Assembly: GCA_041655035.1 (NCBI GenBank)
Contig: JBAZCN010000047.1
Coordinates: 1-21,347, forward strand
Reading direction: 5' to 3'
Length of the DNA stretch: 21,347 nucleotides
Origin: NAT127 sp041655035
GTDB taxonomy: Bacteria; Pseudomonadota; Gammaproteobacteria; Pseudomonadales; Porticoccaceae
Shown: in pieces, positions 1 through 8,717 of the stretch
How positions within the stretch are numbered: the first letter of the stretch is position 1
Layout: every line of letters starts with the position of its first letter
Program-made: the position numbers and the translations under genes
The notes under the pieces: model-generated
Seen by the model: only the letters and a program-made list of their open reading frames with translations
Told to the model about the DNA's origin: nothing
The model's database searches: none

Positions 1-1
1 C

Positions 2-1161
2 GTGCCGATCGCTGTCAAGCGTGGCATAGCGGTGAAAGGCCTGATTCTTCATCGCGATACCGAGACCGGCGAGGAAATCATCGCAAGCCATGACGACATC
101 CTGGTGGAGCGCCTGCGCGCCGCCGGCGCCATCATTGTCGGACTCACTGAAAACCCCGGTATGGGGATCAGCCCCATCCGGCCCAATCAAAGTTTTTCGT
201 CCCTTGAGTCCCACCCCCGCAATCCCTGGGATCCACAACGGGTACCGGGCTCGTCGAGTGCCGGCAGTGCCGCCGCCGTCGCAGCCGCCATGCTGCCCCT
301 GACCATTGGCACCGACGGCGGGGATCGACACGCCTGCCCGCGGCAATCAGTGGCGTCATCGGCGTTCACTTCACTGCCGGCCGAGTACCCTTCGCCAATT
401 ATGACCGCCCACGGGTCCCCTTCATGGTGACTCGTGGGCCCATGACCCGGAATATGCGGGATGCTGCCCTCGTCTCGCAGATAATTGCCGGCCACGACGG
501 CCGCGATTTACTCGCCCTCGCCGAACCCGCTCCCGATTATCTTGCCGCCATCGAACAATCCGTGTCAGGTATGCGCCTTGCCTGGACCGACGATTTTGGT
601 TACGGCAGCATGTATACCACGCCTCAAAGCGCGGGCATCATCGCCCATGTCCGCACCGCCGCGGAAGGTTTCCGCCAGCTGGGAGCCAGCGTGGAAGCGA
701 CCGATGAACAGTGGGAGGATTTTTTTGTTTCCTATCTGGCCATGAGTCACTCCTATGACGGCAACAAGCAGGTACCCAAACCCTCCGCCGAGCAACTGAA
801 AAACGCCAGCGAAAGCCGTGCGCGCAACTGGCAGCGGTTCGACCGGCTGTTTGCACGGTACGATCTGCTACTCAGTCCATGCGCGCCGTTTACCGCCTAC
901 ACCGTCGACGAATGGCATCGGGCCTGGAACGTGGAGGGCGATAAATACCCCCACCGCACTTTCGCTCCCACCTATACCGTCAACACTCATATGTTCAACC
1001 TGCTGGGCTTGCCGGCGCTGTCGATCCCTTGCGGATTTATCGACGGCTTGCCGGTGGGCCTGCAGCTTGTCGCCCGGCGCGACCGCGAGGCAGTGCTGTA
1101 CCAGGCCGCCGCCGCATTCCTCAACGCCTTTCCGCGCACTGAACGGCCACCCGTATCCTGA
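2..1161 (+). pseudogene. Amidase signature family enzyme, 5'-truncated by the window edge and frameshifted
   Basis: Amidase-signature hydrolases cleave amides with a Lys/cis-Ser/Ser triad. The part seen begins at the VPIAVK motif holding the probable catalytic Lys (codon 17-19) and continues through SSSAGSAAA (cis-Ser) to GTDGG. The frame is then lost. One missing base within 319-322 explains it: restoring it gives GTDGGGST followed by RLPAAISGVIG, then a continuous frame through MVTRGPMTRN to the TGA at 1159-1161. The lesion therefore falls directly before the nucleophilic Ser. The C-terminal half (LLLSPCAPFTAY, LLGLPALSIPCG, GLPVGLQLV) is intact and typical of the family. The N-terminal part, about 60-90 residues, lies outside the window. 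It is either a recent pseudogene or a sequencing error in a G-run. Substrate unknown. Family assignment is secure. Confidence 0.85.
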
Positions 1162-1270
1162 ACCGGGATAGCGGAGTATCTGAACACGATTTTCGAGGAA
1201 CCCCATCCTTTAGAGGAGCAACATCCGGCACAGGACTGCCGTCAATCCTTAATAGCCCTGGAGACCGGAC

Positions 1271-3790
1271 ATGATACCCATAACAAGCAAACGGCTATCA
1301 CAACAACTCAGTTTGGCAATACTCTCAACAGCCGCCACCATGCCCTCCATCGCACAAACCACCGAGACACCGCAATCCGCAAGGGGATTTCTCGATGAGA
1401 TCGTGGTTACCGCGCGTAAGCGGGAAGAAGACCTGCAATCCGTGCCGGTGGCGGTCACCGCCATGAACAGTGCGGCGATCCGTGAAAAAAACGTTGAAAA
1501 CCCCTATGACCTGACCTTCCATGTGCCTGGACTGGTGGTCCGCCAGGGCGCGGCCAACCGGGGGCAACCGGATTATTTCATTCGCGGACAGGGAGCTTCC
1601 TTCGGCACTCCACCTGGAGTGGTGGTCTACTTCAACGAGGTACCACTGAAGCCCACCGGGGCCGCGGGTTCCACGGTACAGTTCTTCGATCTCGATTCGG
1701 TGCAGGTACTGAAAGGCCCGCAGGGCACACTGTTCGGCCGCAGCAGCACCGGAGGCGCGGTCCTGTATTCCCCGACCAAGCCATCCGATGAACTGGGCGG
1801 ATACCTGGATCTGAAACTCGGCAACTACGATATGTGGGAGACCACCGGGGCCATCACGATCCCCCTGGTCGAAGGCAAACTCAGCGCCCGCGCGGCATTC
1901 AATGTCCAGCGCCGGGACGGTTTCACCCAGAGCCAGAGCACCGGCCAGTGGCTCGATAGCCGGGAGCGGGAATCCTATCGGCTGTCGTTCAACTTTACTC
2001 CCACCGACTGGCTGTCCAACTACACGCTGTTGCAGATGAACAATGTGGATGAAACACCCACCGGGGCAGTGATGCTGGCGGTCAATCCCGACATAGCACA
2101 GTTCAACACCGCCCCCGGCGTCGGCGCCGGCTGGGCCGCCGCCAACCAGATCTGTAACGCCACGGTGCCCGACCCCGCCAACAGGCCGGCCTGCGTGACC
2201 CAGCGCACGGGCCGCATCGACCTACTGCTGGCGGACATGCAGTCCGAGTTGCAACGGGTCGACAACGGCGGATCGATCCGCAAAAACCTTACCAATATCA
2301 TCGACCGCTCACGGGGGCGCAATGAACAGATATTCAACATCACCGAGGTGGATATCGGCAAATACGGTCTTCTGGGAGATATCCGCCTGAAAAACATCCT
2401 GGCGGTCAATCGCAACAGGGTCTCCCATATCGTCCGCGAATTCGGCGCGACCCGTTACACCCACGGGGTGACATACAACAACTACGATCTTCGCGGTATG
2501 CCCCGCGAGCCCTTTATCGACGACAGTTACGGCAAGACCGATTTCGGTGATGATCTGGTCGAAGAATTCCAGATCCTCGGTGATGTCGGCGGCAAGCACA
2601 GCTGGATTCTTGGCTACTACACAGAGAGGGTAAAGCGCGATTATGCGCCGCCACCCATCTTTCCCAATTTCAACAACGCCTTCACCATACCTCTCGACAA
2701 TCTGTCTTTCCTCAATCCCACCGCACCCAAGACCAGTAACGAACAAACCGGGATCTTTGGCCAGGTAACCCTCGACCTCTCCGATTGGGTGGCAGATGGC
2801 CTGAGTTTCACCGCGGGTTATCGCCGCACCGAAAGCAAGCTGCGCCAGATCAACAGCCAGATAATCTACGGCGCCGATGGCAGTACCATCGGCAATGTGG
2901 TCACCGATCTCAAACTCGATGAATCCGCACCCAGCTGGACCCTCAGCCTGGATTACCAAATGACCCCGGACCTGCTGGTCTATATCGCCCACCGTCGCGG
3001 CTTCAAGCCAGGAGGCATCAATGCCAACGCCGTGGGACTCGATATCCCGGGGATTCGCCTTACCTATGATCCGGAGACCCTGGACGATATCGAGTTGGGC
3101 ATGAAGGCGGACTGGAGTATCGGCAATGTCCATATTCGTTCCAACCTGGCCCTCTACCAGAGCTGGTACGAAGATATTCAACGCACCGAGACCCTGCCCA
3201 ACCCCAACCCGCCATTCAATGTGGTCACCCAGACCAACAACATTGCCAAAGCGGAAATCCGCGGCTTTGAGATGGAAAACCAGGTGCTGCTGACGGAAAA
3301 CCTGCAGATTCTGCTGAATTACGCCTGGACGGATGCCGAGAATACCGAATGGCCCGGCACCACGACGAGTATCTTCGGCGTGGTGACCCCTAATGAAAAG
3401 GCACCCTACATCGGTGTCGCCGAACACCAGGGCACCATCGGCGTGCGTTATGCACTGCCGGTCGACCAGGCTCTCGGCCAATTGTCCCTCTACGCCGAGT
3501 ATTACCGGCAAAGTGGTATCTGGCTGAACGACACGGCCCTCACCGTGGCGCCCGAACGTCAGGGTTACCAGGAAGGCTATGACAATGTGAACCTGCGTTT
3601 CGACTGGACCAACCTCATGGGCCAGCCGCTGGATCTGAGTATCTTCGTGCGCAATGCCCTCGACGATGAATGGCTGGTCGGCTCCAACAACCTGATTACC
3701 GCCCTGGGCTTTCATACCGTGACCTACAATGAGCCGCGAACCTTCGGCATCCAGCTGCGCTATCGCTTTGGCGAGGATGCCCGCCACTAG
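1271..3790 (+). CDS. TonB-dependent outer-membrane receptor
   Basis: Outer-membrane active transporter, 839 aa, the usual size for the family. It opens with a signal peptide (basic residues, then a hydrophobic stretch, likely cleavage after SIA at about residue 28). A TonB-box-like segment, DEIVVTARKRE, follows at residues 42-52, then a plug domain with the typical LKGPQGTLFGRSSTGG motif and a long beta-barrel ending in aromatic-rich strands (final RYRF). A GGAG lies a few bases before the ATG. The sequence resembles the broad iron-complex/sterol-type receptors common near catabolic genes in marine and sphingomonad bacteria. No siderophore genes, TonB or ExbBD are in the window, so the substrate is open. 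A strong terminator follows, so it ends its transcription unit. It may import a hydrophobic growth substrate for the enzymes downstream, which is inference from neighbourhood only. Confidence 0.93.
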   Translation: MIPITSKRLSQQLSLAILSTAATMPSIAQTTETPQSARGFLDEIVVTARKREEDLQSVPVAVTAMNSAAIREKNVENPYDLTFHVPGLVVRQGAANRGQPDYFIRGQGASFGTPPGVVVYFNEVPLKPTGAAGSTVQFFDLDSVQVLKGPQGTLFGRSSTGGAVLYSPTKPSDELGGYLDLKLGNYDMWETTGAITIPLVEGKLSARAAFNVQRRDGFTQSQSTGQWLDSRERESYRLSFNFTPTDWLSNYTLLQMNNVDETPTGAVMLAVNPDIAQFNTAPGVGAGWAAANQICNATVPDPANRPACVTQRTGRIDLLLADMQSELQRVDNGGSIRKNLTNIIDRSRGRNEQIFNITEVDIGKYGLLGDIRLKNILAVNRNRVSHIVREFGATRYTHGVTYNNYDLRGMPREPFIDDSYGKTDFGDDLVEEFQILGDVGGKHSWILGYYTERVKRDYAPPPIFPNFNNAFTIPLDNLSFLNPTAPKTSNEQTGIFGQVTLDLSDWVADGLSFTAGYRRTESKLRQINSQIIYGADGSTIGNVVTDLKLDESAPSWTLSLDYQMTPDLLVYIAHRRGFKPGGINANAVGLDIPGIRLTYDPETLDDIELGMKADWSIGNVHIRSNLALYQSWYEDIQRTETLPNPNPPFNVVTQTNNIAKAEIRGFEMENQVLLTENLQILLNYAWTDAENTEWPGTTTSIFGVVTPNEKAPYIGVAEHQGTIGVRYALPVDQALGQLSLYAEYYRQSGIWLNDTALTVAPERQGYQEGYDNVNLRFDWTNLMGQPLDLSIFVRNALDDEWLVGSNNLITALGFHTVTYNEPRTFGIQLRYRFGEDARH

Positions 3791-3817
3791 CAGGACGGAC
3801 TGCATCCCACTCCTTGC

Positions 3818-3844
3818 AGCGGCGGTATACCCGCCGCTTTTTTT
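3818..3844 (+). terminator. Rho-independent terminator after the TonB receptor
   Basis: Perfect 8-bp stem (AGCGGCGG at 3818-3825 with CCGCCGCT at 3831-3838), a 5-nt loop TATAC, and a run of seven T from 3838 to 3844. It lies 28 nt after the receptor stop codon. This is the clearest intrinsic terminator in the window. Confidence 0.9.
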
Positions 3845-3955
3845 CCCGCAAGGGCCTTGCCGGCGGCTCGTGCCAACTGCCGCCATTGACGGTATACTCC
3901 GCGCCTTTGTCAGCCAGCCACCAGTTCACTGGATCAAACCCACAATCCCACGGCG

Positions 3956-5221
3956 ATGGCATCCAGATCCGTGCACCAACCAACCACCTTCGACACGATC
4001 ATCCTCGGCGCCGGCGCCTCGGGCCTGCTGTGCGCCTTTACCGCCGCCCAGAGGGGCCAGCGGGTACTGGTGCTCGAAAAAGCCAACAAGGTGGGCAAGA
4101 AGATCCTCATGTCCGGCGGCGGACGCTGCAATTTCACCAATCTGAACGTCGAGCCGGACAATTTCATATCGGCCAACCCCCACTTCTGCAAGGCGGCCCT
4201 CGCCCGCTACAGCCAGTGGGATTTCATCGAACTGGTGCGGCGCCACGGTATCGACTACGAGGAGCGCGACCACGGCCAGTTGTTCTGCCGGCATTCCGCC
4301 AAGGATATCCTCGCCATGCTGCTGGCGGAGTGCGACCTCGCCGGCGTCGCCGTCAAGACCCATTGCGAGGTACGCACCGTCGAAGCACTGGACCTCGGGG
4401 GTCATTCCGACAAGCACCAGGAGGAGGACAGGCGCAGCCGCTACCGGATCGGACTGGTCCAGGGCCATGAGGCGCTGCGCCTCGAAGCCCGCTCCCTGGT
4501 GGTGGCCACCGGCGCCCTGTCGATTCCGACCCTCGGCGGCAGCGGCAGCGGCTACGAGATCGCCCGCCAGTTCGGTCTCGGGCTGGTCGAGCGCCGCGCG
4601 GGGCTGGTGCCCTTTATGTTCAGCGATGCCATGAAGGACGTCTGCGAGCGGCTGGCGGGGCTCGCCCTCCCGGCCGCGGTGAGCTGCAATGGCCGGATCT
4701 TCAGCGAGAACCTGCTGTTCACTCATCGGGGCATCAGCGGCCCGGCCATTTTGCAGATTTCCAACTACTGGTTTCCCGGCGACGACATCACCATCGACCT
4801 GCTGCCCGGCCTCGACGCCGGCGGCTGGCTGTTGGCGGCCAAACGCGGGCAAAGCCGCAATCGGCTGCGCACGGTGCTGGCGGAACGATTGGCAAAAGCG
4901 CTGGCGGGCGAACTGCAAAGCCTGTGGTGGCCGGAGCGGGGAGAAGCCCCGCTCGCCGAATTCAGCGACAAGCAACTGCTCGCCATCGGTGAAAAACTCA
5001 ACGGCTGGCGACTCCGGCCCTCCGCCACCGAGGGCTACCGCACCGCCGAGGTCACCCTCGGCGGTGTCGACACCGACGCCATCAGTTCGCGCACCATGGA
5101 AGCCAAGGGCCAGCCGGGCCTCTATTTCATCGGCGAAGTGCTGGATGTCACCGGCCACCTGGGGGGCTACAACTTCCAGTGGGCCTGGTCCTCCGGTTAC
5201 AGCGCCGGCCTCGCGGTGTAA
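3956..5221 (+). CDS. HI0933/YhiN-family NAD(P)/FAD-dependent oxidoreductase
   Basis: Flavoprotein of the HI0933/YhiN (BaiN-like) family, 421 aa. The N-terminal Rossmann motif GAGASG is at residues 18-23, with an acidic E41 after the second strand that should bind the FAD ribose. The family motif SGGGRCNFTN is at 53-62. A second dinucleotide-type motif, ATGALSIPTLGGSGSG, lies mid-protein. The C-terminal GEVLDVTGHLGGYNFQWAWS closes the FAD site and is diagnostic. A hydrophilic insert around residues 155-165 (HSDKHQEEDRR) makes it slightly longer than usual. Most members have no proven physiological substrate. The start at 3956 is the first ATG upstream of the Rossmann fold, but its ribosome binding site is weak. 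It is cut off from the receptor by the terminator and probably belongs to housekeeping rather than the catabolic set. Confidence 0.9.
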   Translation: MASRSVHQPTTFDTIILGAGASGLLCAFTAAQRGQRVLVLEKANKVGKKILMSGGGRCNFTNLNVEPDNFISANPHFCKAALARYSQWDFIELVRRHGIDYEERDHGQLFCRHSAKDILAMLLAECDLAGVAVKTHCEVRTVEALDLGGHSDKHQEEDRRSRYRIGLVQGHEALRLEARSLVVATGALSIPTLGGSGSGYEIARQFGLGLVERRAGLVPFMFSDAMKDVCERLAGLALPAAVSCNGRIFSENLLFTHRGISGPAILQISNYWFPGDDITIDLLPGLDAGGWLLAAKRGQSRNRLRTVLAERLAKALAGELQSLWWPERGEAPLAEFSDKQLLAIGEKLNGWRLRPSATEGYRTAEVTLGGVDTDAISSRTMEAKGQPGLYFIGEVLDVTGHLGGYNFQWAWSSGYSAGLAV

Positions 5222-5248
5222 GATGCGCGCCCAGCCCGGTCGCCCCTT

Positions 5249-5334
5249 ATCACCCTTTGGCCGACATCACCCCACTGGTCGATCTTCCCCCAGCGGCGAT
5301 CACCTCAGTGGCGAATATCACCTCACTGGATAGC
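5249..5334 (+). repeat. Degenerate tandem array, five units of 15-18 nt
   Basis: The gap between the two flavoprotein genes consists of consecutive units: 5249-5265, 5266-5283, 5284-5298, 5299-5316 and 5317-5334. The two cleanest are ATCACCTCAGTGGCGAAT and ATCACCTCACTGGATAGC. The others share ATCACC and a (C)TGG/CGG core. The last unit ends 11 nt before the ATG at 5346, so the array occupies the leader of that gene. Confidence 0.7.
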
Positions 5335-5345
5335 ATCGACACGCC

Positions 5346-6980
5346 ATGCTGCGACTCTCTGAACTCAAGCTGCCTCTCGACCACTCGGATGCGGCACTGC
5401 GTGCCGCCATCGTCGCCACCCTGGAAATCCGTGACCAGGACCTCCTCGGCTTTTCCATCTTCAAGCGCAGCTACGATGCCCGCAAGAAAGATCAGATCCT
5501 GCTCATCTACCACCTCGACGTGACGCTCGCCGAAGGCCTCGAGCAACAGGTGCTGGCGCGCCTCGCGGGGCGGCCCGACCTCGCCCCGAGCCCCGACACC
5601 AGCTACCGGTTCGTCGCCCGGGCGCCAGCGGATTTTGCCGCGCGCGAGGAGCAGCGGCCCGTGGTCGTCGGCTTTGGCCCCTGCGGCATTCTCGCCGCCC
5701 TGGTGCTCGCCCAGATGGGCCTCAGGCCGATCGTGCTGGAGCGCGGCCAGGACGTCCGCCAGCGCACCCGCGACACCTGGGACCTGTGGCGCCAGCGCAA
5801 TCTCCACGGCGAGTCCAACGTCCAGTTCGGCGAGGGCGGCGCCGGCACGTTCTCCGACGGCAAACTCTACAGCCAGGTGAAGGACCGCCGGCATCTCGGC
5901 CGCAAGGTGCTGGCCGAGTTCGTCAAGGCCGGAGCGCCGGAAGAGATCCTGGTGGTCAGCAAGCCCCATATCGGCACCTTCAAGCTGGTCAAGATGGTCG
6001 AGAACATGCGCGCCGAGATCACCCACCTCGGCGGCGAGATCCGTTTCGGCCAGCGGGTCGCCAGCCTCCACCGGGAAACCGGCCCGGATGGCGCGGGCCG
6101 GATCACCGGCCTGACCCTGGCCAGCGGCGAAACCCTTCACAACCGCCACCTGATACTGGCCATCGGCCACAGCGCCCGCGACACCTTCCAGATGCTGCTC
6201 GACCAGGGTGTGTACATCGAGCCCAAGCCCTTTTCCATCGGTTTTCGCATCGAACACCCCCAGTCGGTGATCGACACCGCCCGTTTCGGCCATCATGCCG
6301 GGCATCCGCTTCTCGGCGCCGCCGACTACAAGCTGGTGCACCACTGCGCCGATGGCCGCAGCGTGTACAGCTTCTGCATGTGCCCCGGCGGCACCGTGGT
6401 GGCCGCCACCTCGGAAGCGGGAATGGTGGTGACCAACGGTATGTCGCAGTATTCCCGCAACGAGCGCAACGCCAACGCCGCCCTCGTGGTGGGCATCGAT
6501 CCCGAGCGCGACTACCCCGGCCACACCCTCGCCGGCATCGAGCTGCAACGGCAACTCGAAACCCTGGCCTTTGAGCTCGGTGGCGGCAACTACAATGCGC
6601 CGGCACAAACCGTGGGCGATTTTCTCGCCGGCAGACCGTCCACCGAACTCGGTGCCGTGGTTCCCTCCTACCGCCCCGGCGTGACACCCACGGACCTGTC
6701 GCTGGCGTTGCCACCCTTTGCCGTCGCCGCGATCCGCGAGGCCATTCCCGTCTTCGACCGGCAGATCAAGGGTTTTGCCATGGCCGACGCCGTGCTCACC
6801 GGCGTCGAGACCCGCACCTCGTCCCCCCTCTGCATCCGCCGCGGCAAGGATTTCCAAAGCATCAACACCCGCGGCCTCTACCCTGCCGGTGAGGGCGCCG
6901 GCTACGCGGGCGGGATCTTTTCCGCCGCGATCGACGGTATCAAGGTGGCCGAGGCCGTCGCGCTGGCTATCCTCGGCTAG
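5346..6980 (+). CDS. FAD-dependent dehydrogenase, COG2509 family
   Basis: A 544-aa protein of the uncharacterised FAD-dependent dehydrogenase family COG2509. An N-terminal domain of about 100 residues (LDHSDAALRAAI, FSIFKRSYDARKK) precedes the FAD Rossmann motif GFGPCG at residues 109-114 with LERG at the end of the second strand. Family blocks NVQFGEGGAGTFSDGKLY, KPHIGTFKLV, KPFSIGFRIEHPQ and the C-terminal LYPAGEGAGYAGGI are all present, and length is normal. Function is not established for the family. The start is the ATG at 5346, matching the conserved N-terminus; the upstream sequence lacks a good Shine-Dalgarno motif and is occupied by the repeat array. Same strand as the preceding flavoprotein with a 124-nt gap, so cotranscription is possible. 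Confidence 0.9.
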   Translation: MLRLSELKLPLDHSDAALRAAIVATLEIRDQDLLGFSIFKRSYDARKKDQILLIYHLDVTLAEGLEQQVLARLAGRPDLAPSPDTSYRFVARAPADFAAREEQRPVVVGFGPCGILAALVLAQMGLRPIVLERGQDVRQRTRDTWDLWRQRNLHGESNVQFGEGGAGTFSDGKLYSQVKDRRHLGRKVLAEFVKAGAPEEILVVSKPHIGTFKLVKMVENMRAEITHLGGEIRFGQRVASLHRETGPDGAGRITGLTLASGETLHNRHLILAIGHSARDTFQMLLDQGVYIEPKPFSIGFRIEHPQSVIDTARFGHHAGHPLLGAADYKLVHHCADGRSVYSFCMCPGGTVVAATSEAGMVVTNGMSQYSRNERNANAALVVGIDPERDYPGHTLAGIELQRQLETLAFELGGGNYNAPAQTVGDFLAGRPSTELGAVVPSYRPGVTPTDLSLALPPFAVAAIREAIPVFDRQIKGFAMADAVLTGVETRTSSPLCIRRGKDFQSINTRGLYPAGEGAGYAGGIFSAAIDGIKVAEAVALAILG

Positions 6981-7039
6981 GGCCTGCCGGCGTTTCACCT
7001 GCCACGCACAGGCAGGTATGTGCCCTTGCCGGCAAAGAT

Positions 7040-7132
7040 CGCCGGTGCGCTTCGTACCTCGACACCCTATGCTTTTTCATAGGGCCTCTTGCATAGGAGT
7101 CTGTCATGGGTGTGCCGAGGCACGAAGCGCGC
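7040..7132. repeat. Palindromic intergenic repeat, copy 1
   Basis: The 280-bp gap 6981-7260 carries no gene. It holds a long imperfect palindrome: left arm GGTGCGCTTCGTACCTC from 7044 and right arm GAGGCACGAAGCGC ending at 7130. A nested hairpin, CCCTATG/CATAGGG around CTTTTT, lies at 7064-7083. Copy 2 near 9955-10040 shares both arms, the GCTTTTTCATAGGG core and some flanking sequence. It looks like a REP/BIME-like or small non-autonomous element. No transposase is present. Confidence 0.75.
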
Positions 7133-7260
7133 GCAGGAACCACCGCATATCCACTCCCGAGGCATGATCACCAAGGAGCGGTGATCGACAGCCTCCAGAC
7201 CAGGCCGCGTTCTTTGCTACACTTCCGTATCGCGCCATCCACCCGTAGAGAGAATGCCTT

Positions 7261-8700
7261 TTGCCCAGTCCAACAGAGCCCAACCAGAGAGAGCCCGACC
7301 AGAGAGCGCCCAGTCAAACAGCGCCCGACCGCACAGAGTCCGTTCAGGCTCCGTCCAGCCAAGTCGGCTTCGGTTCCCTCGCCGTCCACGAGCGCCTGCT
7401 GAAGGCCCTGGATGCCCTGTCTTTCGACACGCCGACCCCGGTGCAACAGGCCGCGATCCCCGTCGCCCTTGCCGGTCGCGATCTGTTCGCCATCGCCAAA
7501 ACCGGCAGCGGCAAGACCGGCGCTTTCGTCCTGCCCCTGCTGCAGCGGCTGTTGACGGAGGGCAGCAAGGCCATGGCCCCCCGCGCCCTGATCCTCTCCC
7601 CCACCCGGGAACTGGCCCGGCAGATTCTCGGCGACGTGGAGCAGTTGGCCGGTTTCACCTTCCTCAAGGCGGAGCTGGTGATCGGCGGCGAGGATTTCAA
7701 GGTCCAGGCCGCCCGCCTGCGCCGCAACCCCGATGTGATAGTCGCCACCCCCGGGCGGACCCTGGAACAGCTCACTGCCAACAACCTCGACCTCAGCCAG
7801 GTACAGGTACTGGTGATCGACGAGGCCGACCGGATGCTCGACATGGGTTTCAGCGAGGATGTGATCACCATCGCCGGCGCCTGCCCCGCGGAACGCCAGA
7901 CCCTGATGTTCTCCGCAACCCCCGGCAATGCCGGCCTGCAGCGGGTGGCGACCTCCGTGCTGCGGGAACCGCAATGGCTGGCGCTGGACAATCACCGCGC
8001 CGACACCACAGCGATCGTCCAGCAGGTCATTCCCGCCGACGACAGCAATCATAAGGAAGCCCAGCTCCGCTGGCTGCTGGCCAATGAAAGCCCGGGCAAG
8101 GCCATCGTCTTCACCAACACCCGCGATATGGCCGACCGGCTCTACGGCGTACTGCGCAGCGCCGGCCTGCGGGTCTACGTGCTTCATGGCGACAAGGACC
8201 AGAAAATCCGCAAGCAGGCCATCGAACGCTTCCGGCAGAGCCAGTCCGCGGTGCTGGTGGCCACCGACGTGGCGGCGCGCGGCCTCGATATCGAGGCCCT
8301 GGACCTGGTGATCAATTTCGACCTGCCGCGCAGCGGCGACGACTACCTCCACCGGGTGGGACGCACCGGTCGCGCCGGCGCCGAGGGTGTCGCCATCTCC
8401 CTGGTGACACCCCATGAATGGAACCTGATGTCGAGCATCGAGCGCTACCTGCGCCGACAGTTCGAGCGGCGGATACTCAAGGCGGTGCCCGGCAGTTTCA
8501 AGGGCCCCAAAAAGGTCAAGTCTTCCGGCAAGCCCGCCGGCAGCAAAAAACAGAAGGACAGCAAGAAAAAACAGAGCGCCAAGACTGCCGCGAAGACGGC
8601 CGGCCCACGGCCGAAAGGCGCCAAACCGGGGCCGGCCAAAGCGCCGGGGACCAGCGCCGACGGCCTCTCGCCACTCAGGCGGCGATCACCGAAAAGCTGA
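7261..8700 (+). CDS. DEAD-box ATP-dependent RNA helicase (RhlE-like)
   Basis: RNA helicase of 479 aa with every core motif: Q-motif Phe37 and Gln62, GSGKT (82-86), PTREL (114-118), TPGR (163-166), DEAD (187-190), SAT, IVFTNT, ARGLDIEALDLVINFD and HRVGRTGRAG. After the core comes a Lys-rich tail (KKVKSSGKPAGSKK and beyond), which usually binds RNA. Such proteins remodel structured RNA, for example in ribosome assembly or cold growth. Residues 2-26 are a pentapeptide repeat and not part of the fold. The proposed start is TTG at 7261 with AGAGAGA 7-13 nt upstream. An ATG at 7254 is in the wrong frame. A start further inside, nearer the Q-motif, cannot be excluded. It converges on the amidohydrolase gene with only 17 nt between them. 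Confidence 0.92.
   Translation: MPSPTEPNQREPDQRAPSQTAPDRTESVQAPSSQVGFGSLAVHERLLKALDALSFDTPTPVQQAAIPVALAGRDLFAIAKTGSGKTGAFVLPLLQRLLTEGSKAMAPRALILSPTRELARQILGDVEQLAGFTFLKAELVIGGEDFKVQAARLRRNPDVIVATPGRTLEQLTANNLDLSQVQVLVIDEADRMLDMGFSEDVITIAGACPAERQTLMFSATPGNAGLQRVATSVLREPQWLALDNHRADTTAIVQQVIPADDSNHKEAQLRWLLANESPGKAIVFTNTRDMADRLYGVLRSAGLRVYVLHGDKDQKIRKQAIERFRQSQSAVLVATDVAARGLDIEALDLVINFDLPRSGDDYLHRVGRTGRAGAEGVAISLVTPHEWNLMSSIERYLRRQFERRILKAVPGSFKGPKKVKSSGKPAGSKKQKDSKKKQSAKTAAKTAGPRPKGAKPGPAKAPGTSADGLSPLRRRSPKS
7264..7338 (+). repeat. 15-nt coding tandem repeat (five units)
   Basis: Five in-frame 15-nt units encode PSPTE, PNQRE, PDQRA, PSQTA and PDRTE at the N-terminus of the helicase. Representative units are CCCGACCAGAGAGCG and CCCAGTCAAACAGCG. 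The unit length is a multiple of three, so copy-number change would lengthen or shorten the protein without shifting frame. Confidence 0.75.
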
Positions 8701-8717
8701 GGACAGCGGCGCCGCAG

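Noticed and set aside
2..1161. Programmed ribosomal frameshifting in the amidase
   Set aside because: There is no slippery heptamer, the family does not use recoding, and a one-base deletion in a G-rich stretch explains it more simply.
2309..3886. Long open frame (525 codons) on the minus strand across the TonB receptor gene
   Set aside because: It is antisense to a well-conserved receptor and has no recognisable motif. Long antisense frames are expected in GC-rich coding DNA. The same applies to minus-strand frames over 3926-5158, 5250-6998 and 7168-8415.
5249..5334. Tandem units considered as a CRISPR array
   Set aside because: Units are contiguous, 15-18 nt long and without unique spacers, and no cas genes are present. 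The same holds for the arrays at 7264-7338 and 14878-14961.
7254..8054. ATG at 7254 with a good AGAGAGA upstream, as an alternative helicase start or separate gene
   Set aside because: It reads a different frame from the helicase motifs and its product is low-complexity Arg/Pro-rich. The TTG at 7261 enters the right frame with the same ribosome binding site.
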